Made by a program: the position numbers and the translations under genes. Below the pieces are notes generated by a model, which made no database searches, was not told where the DNA came from, and saw only the letters and a program-made list of their open reading frames with translations. From contig NZ_MSCV01000031.1 in the NCBI RefSeq assembly GCF_002005105.1, positions 1 to 64,000 on the forward strand: a stretch of 64,000 bases of DNA. Direction: 5' to 3'. How positions within the stretch are numbered: position 1 is the first letter of the stretch; each line of letters begins with the position of its first letter. This document shows, in pieces, positions 31,890 to 40,219 of this stretch. Source of the stretch: Methylocaldum sp. 14B (lineage in GTDB: Bacteria; Pseudomonadota; Gammaproteobacteria; Methylococcales; Methylococcaceae).

Positions 31890-32885
31890 CTACGATTTGA
31901 CGGCGTATACGCTGATATACGTGCCCATTCCCAGCGAATTGACAACTTGCGAAAACGGCTTTTGCAGGTTTATCACCAGGGATTCCAGAAAAGACGACAA
32001 CATCTGTCCGGCTTTGATGCGTTTTGCCAGTGCCTTCGGTTGAATTCTGGTTGTCTGTTCCATTTTCACCACCTTAAGTCCGTTATGTTCGAGCAGTAAT
32101 CTCAAACCTTTTTCCGTAAAGTAATTGACATGTTCCGGCACCCATAAACAGGCATTATCCTGAGTACCGAGCAGTTTCACGTTAAACGATTCGAAATTGG
32201 GCACGGCACAAGCCAGAACACCGCCCGGCGCCAATAGTCCGGATACTTTCCTGATCGCCTGTTCCGGTCCCAAAAGGTGCTCCAGCACCTGCGACATCAT
32301 GACTACCCCATAAGGTTCTGAATCCTGAAAGGAGTCGAACATGAGAGGTATCGGCTCGTCCCCGTTGAGCTCCTTGAAAACGGCATTTTCATATCTGCCG
32401 GGATTGATGCTGACGGTGCGATAACCTTCTCTTCTGAGGGCCTGCGTGTAGAATCCGAAACCCGAACCGATATCCAGCGCTCGTTTGTTTCCCGAACCGT
32501 TATACCGATCCGCATTGCGCGCCATGCGTGCGGCGTCGACCGTGATGTTGGGGAATTTCGCCTCGCGCGCGAGGATGTCCGCGACCGTCACCGGTTCGGT
32601 AAGCGCTTGGCCCGAGTATTGGTAAATGGTTTTCAGCCAATCCGCATGAGGCGGCCGATTCAGAAAACCGGTACCGCAATCGGAGCAGCGCCAGATATGA
32701 AAGGTCTCGACGCTGCTGTCCAGGGTGTACTGGTAACGCTTCCTTCGCCAAAAGCGTAGATTCTCGCTGCCGCAGGCAACGCATTCCCGCAGAATGTCTC
32801 CGTATATGGCGGAACCCGTCGATGCCAGCACCGCATCGCTCTCGTCCCAGGCGATATCAGAGAAAAAATACAGAGGTACGGGCAT
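31890..32885 (-). CDS. SAM-dependent methyltransferase with N-terminal zinc-ribbon
   Basis: This 331-residue protein has an N-terminal four-cysteine motif (CVACGS ... CSDCGTGF, about residues 35-73) typical of sugar C-methyltransferase-like proteins. A class I methyltransferase domain follows: RALDIGSGFGFYTQAL is motif I (about 136-151), and VVMMSQVLEHL and LLAPGGVLACAVPNFES come later. SD sequence AGGAG lies 8 bp before the ATG. Within the polysaccharide locus it probably methylates a nucleotide sugar or the growing repeat. Distantly related proteins methylate other small molecules. Confidence 0.85.
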   Translation of the reverse strand: MPVPLYFFSDIAWDESDAVLASTGSAIYGDILRECVACGSENLRFWRRKRYQYTLDSSVETFHIWRCSDCGTGFLNRPPHADWLKTIYQYSGQALTEPVTVADILAREAKFPNITVDAARMARNADRYNGSGNKRALDIGSGFGFYTQALRREGYRTVSINPGRYENAVFKELNGDEPIPLMFDSFQDSEPYGVVMMSQVLEHLLGPEQAIRKVSGLLAPGGVLACAVPNFESFNVKLLGTQDNACLWVPEHVNYFTEKGLRLLLEHNGLKVVKMEQTTRIQPKALAKRIKAGQMLSSFLESLVINLQKPFSQVVNSLGMGTYISVYAVKS

Positions 32886-32910
32886 TTACCTAACTCCTAT
32901 GGAATACGAG

Positions 32911-33100
32911 GTTGTGAAGAAACCTACTGCGCGGCCCGCCTCCACTCCTGCGATGCTCAACGTACTCCAATGTACGCCTGCGCTTGTCATGCCGCACGTT
33001 CCCTGTGCGGCACCCTCCGGGGGCGGCACTGCCGTGCAAATCGGCTGTCGTGCCGATTTGTCGGCGCGGAGGCGGGCCGCTCGCTACGGTTTTTCACAAC
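32911..33100. repeat. MITE-like element with 33-bp imperfect inverted ends
   Basis: The arms 32911-32943 and 33068-33100 share GTTGTGAA and GCGGCCCGCCTCC perfectly, with drift between. Read on the minus strand, the order is arm, GTAGCGAGC (33079-33087), a central GCGTACATTGGAGTACGTTG, then GCAGTAG next to the other arm. That is the plan of the element at 27607-27751. It occupies most of the 274-bp gap between the flippase and methyltransferase genes; no gene is seen. Confidence 0.8.
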
Positions 33101-33159
33101 TTCTGGGTTGAAATCAATTTCGAAAGGCGAATCTTCCAGATTCGGATCATCCGCTCCGT

Positions 33160-34491
33160 TCAACAACTCGTAGCCTCGGGCTCCGGATACAAGCCCTCCC
33201 GCCGAGCCGCGCCCATCATCCGCCAAGGCCTCGCCAGCATGGCCATGACGAAGGCCTCGATGCCGAAATAAACGGGAGCGGCCATGGCCGCGCCAATCAG
33301 ACCGTATTTCTGAATCATTAAGGGTATGGCGACGGCGGCGGCGATGGCCCCGCACAAACGGCCGACCAGCAAGGGCCGCGTCCGCTTGACCGCCAGCAGA
33401 GGTTGCGAGGCCACCATCCCCAAGGCTTGCAGCGCGCAACCGGCCCCGATGATGGGCATCAGTACGGCCGCGGAGTGATAGCTCCCCGCCAGCAGCAAGC
33501 CGGCCACCCAGTCTTTCAGCACCACCAGGGCCACGACGCCCGCTATGCCCATGGCGGCCACGCAACTCAGCCAAATCCAGAAGATCTTGAACGCCTGCTC
33601 TTTCCGGCCCGCCGAGAAATGCTGGAAGTACACCGGCTGAAAAGTGCGCAACAGCACGATGGCGCTACGGTTGAACGCCTCGTTGGTCAGGGTGTATGCG
33701 GCCGCGTAGATGCCGACATCCGCCGCCGTCATCAAATAGCCGACGATATACCGGTCGCCCAGGCCGCTGAACCAGGACAACAGTTCCATCGGAATCAGCG
33801 GCACCGCATAAGCCCTGACGTCCCGTTTGAGGTTCCCCAGAACTGCCGAACGATGCCGGATCCTTTTGCTCCGTTTGGGCCTGTGAACGAACGACCAGAC
33901 CGTATTTGAGGCGATACTGGCAAAGGCATAACCCAAAAGCACCCAGGCGGCGTTCGGCCCCCAGTACCACACCAACAGAATGGCGAACAGCGGCCGCAGA
34001 ATGCCGTCGCTGGTCTGCCAAAGGCTGGCTTCGCGCTGCCGGCGTTCGCCGATCAACAATTGGAATCCTATTTCCCGGCGCACGGTAGCTAAAAAAAGCA
34101 GGGCAGCGACCCCGAACAACCAGGGATCCAACCCGGTCATCTGGCTGTACGCCGCCCCTCCGAACGCCAGAAAAAACACGGCGACTGTGCTTGAACGCGC
34201 GGCCAGACCGCGGACGACCCGGTGCAACGCCGACCGCTTGCCCGGTTCCAGACACTCCGGCAGCAGACGCATTCCCGCACAGATAAACGGATAGGCAAAA
34301 ATGCCGACGCCGAGCGCCACGATGCCGGTCAGCAAGGCGACCTGGCCGTAAACCTCGGGCGAAACCAATTCGGTGATGATCCGGGTGCCCAAAAGAAGCA
34401 CCACGCCCGACCCAACCTGGCCGAGCAATGCCCAAGAGGCGTCTCCGAAGATGCGCCGTCCCGACGAGGGTTTAACGGATTTGTTCGCCAT
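33160..34491 (-). CDS. Polysaccharide flippase (Wzx-type, MOP superfamily)
   Basis: This 443-residue protein has about 12-14 hydrophobic helices with the family start IFGDASWALLGQVGSGVVLLL. Charged residues lie in the loops between, and RYIVGYLMTAADVGIYAAAY lies near the middle, a hallmark of MATE-like polysaccharide flippases. It would turn the lipid-linked repeat unit across the inner membrane. The start is ATG 34491, overlapping the upstream polymerase gene by 20 bp; an in-frame extension to 34542 is basic and unlike the family. Confidence 0.88.
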   Translation of the reverse strand: MANKSVKPSSGRRIFGDASWALLGQVGSGVVLLLGTRIITELVSPEVYGQVALLTGIVALGVGIFAYPFICAGMRLLPECLEPGKRSALHRVVRGLAARSSTVAVFFLAFGGAAYSQMTGLDPWLFGVAALLFLATVRREIGFQLLIGERRQREASLWQTSDGILRPLFAILLVWYWGPNAAWVLLGYAFASIASNTVWSFVHRPKRSKRIRHRSAVLGNLKRDVRAYAVPLIPMELLSWFSGLGDRYIVGYLMTAADVGIYAAAYTLTNEAFNRSAIVLLRTFQPVYFQHFSAGRKEQAFKIFWIWLSCVAAMGIAGVVALVVLKDWVAGLLLAGSYHSAAVLMPIIGAGCALQALGMVASQPLLAVKRTRPLLVGRLCGAIAAAVAIPLMIQKYGLIGAAMAAPVYFGIEAFVMAMLARPWRMMGAARREGLYPEPEATSC

Positions 34492-35728
34492 AGCCGCGGT
34501 AACTCGCCGCCGTCGCCCGCGACGGCTGTAAATTCGGCGCACGCGCGGTTCCCACGACCGCGCCCCACAGGAACATCAGCATCGCATTCTGGGGAAAATA
34601 CTCCCAAAGATTGAATGGCAAACCCGCCACGACAATGAAGGTCATCGCCAATCCCTTTTGCGGATAACCGGACATTTTGGCGGACATCCAGACGAACACC
34701 AGATAAGCCAAGAGGCCGATCAAGCCGTACCCGTTGAGCAGAAAAAGATACAGGCTGTCAGAATCGAACTGCCCCGGAAAATGTTCGGCGCCGAACAAAA
34801 CGTTGATGGTATTGGAACCTAGCCCGAGCCCCCAGCCGAACAGAAGATCCGGCATGTCATTGATATTGTTGCTCAGCATTCTTTGCCACAGCGTGATGCG
34901 GCCGTCCTGCGTGGGATCGGCATCGTCCCGGCCGCTCAGCAGCGGGCTCGAAGCCAACAGCAGCGCGCCGACCGCGAGAGCTGGGGCTGGCAGCACCAAG
35001 GCCCAGCGGTCGCGGGGACGCACCGCCGAAAAGAACTGAAAGAAAAGAACCAAGAAGGAACTGAGCAGCGCCGTCCGAGACCCGCTCAGCAACGCCAGAA
35101 AGGTGGTCGCGTACATCCATCTCCGGACGTTTGGGGCTTCGGCGAGCGCAAAGAAAAGTGTGCAGGTCGACATCGCCGCGCCGAACAGATTGGGACTGAC
35201 GAAGGTACCGAACGGACGGCCGCCGCCCAGAATCGACACTCCGACCAGAGGCGGCGCCCACAGCGCCTGGGCAATGGCCAACACGCCTTGCAGGACGATG
35301 TAATAACGAAGGTAAGACGTGAACTTCAGGATCACCGTCTCGGCCGCGCCCAGCCGCGCCGTCATGAAGCCGATCAGTGCCAGCGGCAGGTATTCGAACA
35401 CGCGAAGGCCCGACATCGGCACCACCAGCGGCAAATCCAGAAACAGCGCGTAGGCGACCTCGAACAGCGCATAGCTCGCGACCACCGCGAGGAAAGCGAA
35501 CATCGAACCAGTCGCCGCGCCGTTCCAGAACCGCCGTTCCAGCGCCGCATAGCCGACCACGACCACCAGCATCACTTCGCGCAAGATGCGCAACCCGAAG
35601 TCCTGCTCTCCGTAAACCTCCTTGACCCCGTTCCACGCCGATTCGACCTGAGGCAGCGAGGCAAGAGCCGACACGCTCACCAGAGCGATCAGAAGTACGG
35701 GTAGGTCTTTTTCGAGTCGGATTTTCAT
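34472..35728 (-). CDS. O-antigen ligase/polymerase (Wzy-like)
   Basis: This 418-residue protein has about ten to eleven helices and a large periplasmic loop around GGGRPFGTFVSPNLFGAAM and GWGLGLGSNTINVLFG. FGTF.SPN.FG is the Wzy_C/O-antigen-ligase signature. It would join flipped repeat units, or transfer chains, on the periplasmic side. It overlaps the flippase gene, and the ATG opens a short basic leader before the first helix. Distinguishing polymerase from ligase is not possible here; its place in a wza-wzc-wzx locus favours polymerase. Confidence 0.85.
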   Translation of the reverse strand: MKIRLEKDLPVLLIALVSVSALASLPQVESAWNGVKEVYGEQDFGLRILREVMLVVVVGYAALERRFWNGAATGSMFAFLAVVASYALFEVAYALFLDLPLVVPMSGLRVFEYLPLALIGFMTARLGAAETVILKFTSYLRYYIVLQGVLAIAQALWAPPLVGVSILGGGRPFGTFVSPNLFGAAMSTCTLFFALAEAPNVRRWMYATTFLALLSGSRTALLSSFLVLFFQFFSAVRPRDRWALVLPAPALAVGALLLASSPLLSGRDDADPTQDGRITLWQRMLSNNINDMPDLLFGWGLGLGSNTINVLFGAEHFPGQFDSDSLYLFLLNGYGLIGLLAYLVFVWMSAKMSGYPQKGLAMTFIVVAGLPFNLWEYFPQNAMLMFLWGAVVGTARAPNLQPSRATAASYRGYGEQIR

Positions 35729-35807
35729 CGTTTATAAAGTTTCTTGGCTGTTTGCAGTGCCAACCAAAGCTCTCTTTAATGGTGCCGCTAATGCGGCGGG
35801 TTATTTG

Positions 35808-36453
35808 GATGCGGGTCTCGCCCCGCCGGCGAGATACTTTTCTTTGTGCGGCCAAAGAAAAGTACCCAAAAGAAAGGCCGCCCGAATGGCGCCCCTAATC
35901 CTGCGCTTCTCGCCTCGGACCGGGGGCGACCGAAGGGCCATCCCTGTCCCTCGGTCGCCGCGCGCGATCCCTCGCGCGCCCTTTCAGGCTGTTCCGGTCC
36001 GAGGCTCCGATGCTCGGGGTCGCCATACGGGAAGGAGACCGAAATCCTTTTTATCGAACAATGGTCAATCCCGAAACAGACTACTGTGAGGCGATTGCCG
36101 ATCTCGCCAGTGGAGTGTGGATAGAGTTGTTTAAGCGGACAAAGACGTGTGTTTTCCTCCCGTTTGCCGCGCCGAGCACCGGAGCTTTCGGCGGGAATAA
36201 CCCGTAAGGGGCGCAGAATGGATTCTGCGCGGCGATCGAGGGCCAAGGATGGCCCTTCGATCGCCTCTCGCCGAAAGCGAGGAGCACAGGATTCAAGCGG
36301 CAACCGGGCGGCCTTTTCTTTGGCTACTTTCTTTTGGCCGAGCAAAAGACCAATTCGCCAGGAGCGAATTGGGACAGCGGAACGCTGGCCCGAAGGGCGA
36401 AGTCCACGGACGGACTTCGCAGCGTAGTCCGCGTGCGGGGCGACACCCCGCTT
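35808..36453. repeat. Giant imperfect inverted repeat, copy 1 (intergenic 35729-36539)
   Basis: The 811-bp gap between the polymerase and tyrosine-kinase genes is filled by a ~646-bp repeat. The left end GATGCGGGTCTCGCCCCGC and the right end, read inversely AAAGCGGGGTGTCGCCCCGC, are related, and the two halves mirror each other (gccgcccg..., cctg(c/t)gct(t/c)ctcgc..., atgctcgg...). A 12-bp perfect stem TACTTTTCTTTG/CAAAGAAAAGTA lies at 35835-35864. A homologous element is at 54186-54793. Long open frames cross it in several frames but encode no recognisable protein. Confidence 0.8.
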
Positions 36454-36539
36454 TAAAACAAATCCCCGCCGAAGGCGAACATCTACGTGCTTGCCCAACA
36501 TCAACCAGCTTCCTCACACTAGAAAAAACCAAAATCCTT

Positions 36540-38774
36540 TTAAACCGCCTTCGGATACGCATACCCGTAATACGGGTAATACGACGACCCTTCTTTCATG
36601 TCGTTCATGATGAAGCCGTTCGGCTTGATGCCCACGTGCTGGAAGCGACGGAAGCTGACCTCCAGTTCCTGCGCGGTGTAGCGTCCTTCCTTGACCACCA
36701 GGAAGGTGGCGTCGGCGTGTTTGCCGATGATGGCGGCGTCGGTGGCGCCCAGGATCGGCGGCGAGTCGATCACGATGTGGTTGTAGAAGGCTTTCAGGTC
36801 CTCCAGGATCGCGTCCAGGCCGCCGAGCACCAGCAATTCCGCGGGGTTGGACACGTTCCGCCCCTTCGAGATGAAATCCACTCCCACCTCGGGAAGGCTG
36901 GTGATCGTCTCGGCCAGAGAAGCCGTACCGGCAAGGAGATCCGAGAGCCCCTGCTCTTTCTGAACGGAAAAGGCTTCATGCAGCCGACCGTTGCGGAGGT
37001 CGGCGTCGATGATCAGCACCCGCTTCCGGATGCTGGCCAACAGCGCAGCCAGATTCGAACTGACGAAAGATTTACCCATGCCGGGCGCGGGACTGCTGAT
37101 CATGATGATCTTGCTTTCGCCGCTGGCGAGCGTGGCTTCCAGAGTCGTCCGCAGGGCGCGCAGCGATTCGACCGAAATGTCGTGGGGCGCCTGGCTGGCC
37201 AGCACCGCCGGTTGATCCTGATCGACCAATCTCGCCAGACGCTTTTGCTTCTTGCTGTGCGGTATCGCCGCGTAAAGGGGAATCCCGACCCGGTATTCCA
37301 GCAGTGCCGGGTAATTGTCGTGACGCTGCAGCGAATTGCGCAGGAATACGATCGCCGCCCCCAAGGTCATGCCCAGCACCGTGGCTATGGCGATAAGAAG
37401 CATCGGCTTAGGCCAGTGCGGTTTTTCCGGGATAACGGCAAAATCGACGATACGGGAATTGCCGATCGATCCCGCGGCGGCCACGCGCTGTTCCTGGGCA
37501 CTGTTCAGCAGCGAGGTATACAGCTCGGTATTGACCTGCACGTCGCGCGACAGGCTCACCATGTTTTGCTGCGTGCGCGGCAGCTCCTTGATCCGCTTGT
37601 TGAGGTCCGCCAGCTTGCGCTCGACCCGGCCGATCTGGGCTTTGGTCGCCATCATGTCGGGGTGCGCGTCCGTAAGGCGCTGGGTCTGTTCCTCGTACTT
37701 TTGTCTGAGCTGGATGCCCAGGGTTTCCATTTCCGCCGCCTGCTTCAAGAGCACCTCGGCCTCGGCGGAGATGTCGACCGCGCCGTGTTGCTGCCGGTAT
37801 GCGCTCAATGCCTGCTCCGCCCGTTCCAGACGCTCCTTCACGACAGGCAACTGGCTTTCGAGGAAGGCCAATTTTTGCCCGGCTTCCGCCGATTCCCAGT
37901 TCACCGTCGCATTTACATAGGTCGTGGCGATGTCGTTGACCGATTTGGCGAGCTGCTCAGGCTCGCGCCCCTTGAGTTCGACGTTGAGAATATCCGTATC
38001 CTTGGAGGCTTCCTTGACGGTGAACGCCTTCTTCAGTTTTTCGATGGCCGTCAGTCGGCTTTCCCGGGTCAGATCGAAATAAGTGCCGGGATGGGCCTTG
38101 AGTTCCGAAACCTTGATCACGACCGGTACGGCTTCGCCCACATCGATCTCGACGCTGTCGCCTACCCGTCCCTCGCCCACCGGTTCTCCCTTGGGGTCGA
38201 GCAGTTGAAAGCGCCCGCCGTCCAGAGCGATCAGGGTGAAGTCTTTTCCCAGATACCGATCGGGAACGGTGAAATCGGCGACCTTGATCCTCTCGCCGCC
38301 GAATGCCCAGCGGTTGAAGCCCCACCAGGCGCCGGCCACGCCGTCATGCGGATCGTGCCAGCGCGCGAGCGTCTCGCCGATCAGAGGAAGATACCTGGGC
38401 GTGACCTCCACCGTCAGATTCAGACCGTCGACGACCTTGCCGAGAACCGAACGGGATCTCAGGATTTCGACCTCCCGCTGCGCCCTCGGATTTTCGGCCT
38501 CGGCCGGAGACTTGCTGGCCTCGCTGCGGAGCGGGGCCGTGAGCAGTGCCTTGTTCTTGTCGATCCGCAACAGGGCATCCGCCTTGTACGTGCGGGGCGC
38601 GAAGATCAGATAGACCACCGTCACCGTCAATATCGAAAGCAATGTCAGAAGGATGGTTTTCTTGCCTTCGAGCAACAGATCGACATAGTCCCTGATGCTG
38701 ACGCTCGGCTCCTCGATCCGCGACAGGTTCGGCGGCGGGAGCAGGCTAATCTCGTTATGTCCGTGCATATTCAT
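36540..38774 (-). CDS. Wzc-type polysaccharide co-polymerase/tyrosine autokinase
   Basis: This 744-residue inner-membrane protein sets chain length and gates export with Wza. A first helix (about 40-60) begins the Wzz-like domain. A large periplasmic coiled-coil region (about 290-420, ending near LPRTQQNMVSLSRDV) and a second helix (about 457-477) precede the cytoplasmic BY-kinase. The kinase has Walker A APGMGKS at about 560-568, LIIDADLRNG (A') and HIVIDSPP (Walker B). The C-terminus carries a tyrosine cluster (SSYYPYYGYAY), the autophosphorylation tail. No cognate phosphatase gene (wzb) is present in the locus. Confidence 0.93.
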   Translation of the reverse strand: MNMHGHNEISLLPPPNLSRIEEPSVSIRDYVDLLLEGKKTILLTLLSILTVTVVYLIFAPRTYKADALLRIDKNKALLTAPLRSEASKSPAEAENPRAQREVEILRSRSVLGKVVDGLNLTVEVTPRYLPLIGETLARWHDPHDGVAGAWWGFNRWAFGGERIKVADFTVPDRYLGKDFTLIALDGGRFQLLDPKGEPVGEGRVGDSVEIDVGEAVPVVIKVSELKAHPGTYFDLTRESRLTAIEKLKKAFTVKEASKDTDILNVELKGREPEQLAKSVNDIATTYVNATVNWESAEAGQKLAFLESQLPVVKERLERAEQALSAYRQQHGAVDISAEAEVLLKQAAEMETLGIQLRQKYEEQTQRLTDAHPDMMATKAQIGRVERKLADLNKRIKELPRTQQNMVSLSRDVQVNTELYTSLLNSAQEQRVAAAGSIGNSRIVDFAVIPEKPHWPKPMLLIAIATVLGMTLGAAIVFLRNSLQRHDNYPALLEYRVGIPLYAAIPHSKKQKRLARLVDQDQPAVLASQAPHDISVESLRALRTTLEATLASGESKIIMISSPAPGMGKSFVSSNLAALLASIRKRVLIIDADLRNGRLHEAFSVQKEQGLSDLLAGTASLAETITSLPEVGVDFISKGRNVSNPAELLVLGGLDAILEDLKAFYNHIVIDSPPILGATDAAIIGKHADATFLVVKEGRYTAQELEVSFRRFQHVGIKPNGFIMNDMKEGSSYYPYYGYAYPKAV

Positions 38775-38905
38775 GACTCAATCCACATATCGATTCGGTT
38801 GAAAGAGACTGAAGTCCATTCGTATCTTCGAAGCCATTTGCCGGGAACAACAAACGCCCCTTCGATTTCACGCCGGCCAGGCTTATCTCGGACGAACCGT
38901 CAGTT

Positions 38906-38978
38906 GTAGGTCGGCAACCCTTTGCCGACGAAGGTGCCGGTAGTATCCATTAGCGTCGGGAAAGGATTCCCGACCTAC
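38906..38978. repeat. REP twin palindrome between wzc-like and wza-like genes
   Basis: The left arm 38906-38929 begins GTAGGTCGGCAACCC; the right arm 38955-38978 is the inverted TCGGGAAAGGATTCCCGA form. As in 15240-15310, the two arms differ in sequence but each remains palindromic. It lies in a 259-bp gap within the operon, with no gene. Confidence 0.85.
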
Positions 38979-39033
38979 TGCGGGTTCTGCTTCGGGAGAG
39001 AAGTCGAAAGACGAAGCGCTTCCGGCAACCGGG

Positions 39034-40188
39034 CTAGAACCCATAAAACGCCCCTCGGGTCATGACCTGGCTAAAGGACGACGGCAGCAACTGGTTGAGT
39101 ACCCTCGACCATTGAGTGACACCCGCCGTACCCACGAAAACGATGTCGTGCGGCTGCAGCGAAAATTGTTCGGCCAGAATCATGGCATCGGGCGATTCCC
39201 CGTCGAGCTGAAAAATTTCCGGCTTGGTCTGTCCGGCTCGAATGACGTAAATCTCCTCCGTGTTGGAGGTATTGAAGTCGACTCCGTTGGATTCCGACAA
39301 AGCCTGCGCGAGCGTCATTTTGCCCTTGTGGATTTGCAGCGCCTGCTGCCGCCCCACTTCGCCGGTGACGAAGACCTTGCTGTGGTAGCGATCGGGTACG
39401 TTCAGCACGTCGCCGTCCATCAGCTGCAAGTTCTGGCCGTTATTGCCCTGTTCATAAAGGGCTTGGAGGTTGATCGGATAGAGCTTTTCCCCGCGCGACA
39501 AGGTCACGTGACTCAAATCCGCCTCCGCCGTCACGCCGCCCGCGCGACTGATGGCTTCCGCGACATTGAGCGGCGTATCCACCATCGACTGGACCCCCGG
39601 ATGTTTCACCTCGCCGACCACGGCAACTTTGTGGGCCTCGAACGAGAGCACGCGGACATCGAGCTTGACCTTCTTGAAATATTTGGAAAGCCCCTCGCTC
39701 AACAGATCCCTGATTTCGGACACGGTTTTGTCCGCCACGTGAACGGTGCCGACATAGGGATAGAAGATCGTGCCGTCATCTTGAACGACCTTGCCCGCCA
39801 GTTCGGGCAGAATCTTCTCTCCGCCCGGATCGTTGAGCTCGGGGTGATCCCAAACCGTGATCTGCAACCGGTCGTGCGGCCCGACCCGGTACGGCCCCGC
39901 CCCCGCTTCCGAGCTCGGCAGGGTGAGCTTACTGGCGTCTTGCAGTCTTGCGTTTTCCCGCTCGATGATCAAATCGGCGGTGATCGGCACGATCTTGACC
40001 TTCTCCTTGACCAGCTTGCCGTCCTTCATGACCGGCACGGTCGCGTCCGAGATATCGCTGCCCCGCTTCATATCCATGCCGGGGGTCAGCGAACAGCCGG
40101 GGAGAAAAACGGACAGCCACAGCGCCAGAATCCCGGCCAGCGCCCCCGGCTTCCCGACCAACGAATTCGAAAATGACGATGCAATCAT
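39034..40188 (-). CDS. Polysaccharide export outer-membrane lipoprotein (Wza-like)
   Basis: This 384-residue lipoprotein has a signal peptide with lipobox LPGC (Cys32). It then has the Poly_export domain (about 98-190: YRVGPHDRLQITVWDHPEL, FYPYVGTVHV) and two SLBB-like domains (VAVVGEVKHPGVQ; VFVTGEVGRQQAL). An octameric outer-membrane channel for polysaccharide is the known role of the family. The C-terminal amphipathic helix region (WSRVLNQLLPSSFSQV) matches the Wza membrane helix. The gene lies between the initiating transferase and the Wzc-type kinase. Confidence 0.93.
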   Translation of the reverse strand: MIASSFSNSLVGKPGALAGILALWLSVFLPGCSLTPGMDMKRGSDISDATVPVMKDGKLVKEKVKIVPITADLIIERENARLQDASKLTLPSSEAGAGPYRVGPHDRLQITVWDHPELNDPGGEKILPELAGKVVQDDGTIFYPYVGTVHVADKTVSEIRDLLSEGLSKYFKKVKLDVRVLSFEAHKVAVVGEVKHPGVQSMVDTPLNVAEAISRAGGVTAEADLSHVTLSRGEKLYPINLQALYEQGNNGQNLQLMDGDVLNVPDRYHSKVFVTGEVGRQQALQIHKGKMTLAQALSESNGVDFNTSNTEEIYVIRAGQTKPEIFQLDGESPDAMILAEQFSLQPHDIVFVGTAGVTQWSRVLNQLLPSSFSQVMTRGAFYGF

Positions 40189-40219
40189 GGATGCTTACCC
40201 CTTTCCCGCAAGGCCCACA

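Noticed and set aside
35757-36504. Several long open frames on both strands as genes
   Set aside because: They fall wholly in the giant inverted repeat; similar peptides recur in the copy at 54186-54793 in other frames, and no known domain is visible.
36249-38909. 886-codon plus-strand frame
   Set aside because: Antisense of the Wzc-type kinase gene; motifs for the kinase are clear on the minus strand.
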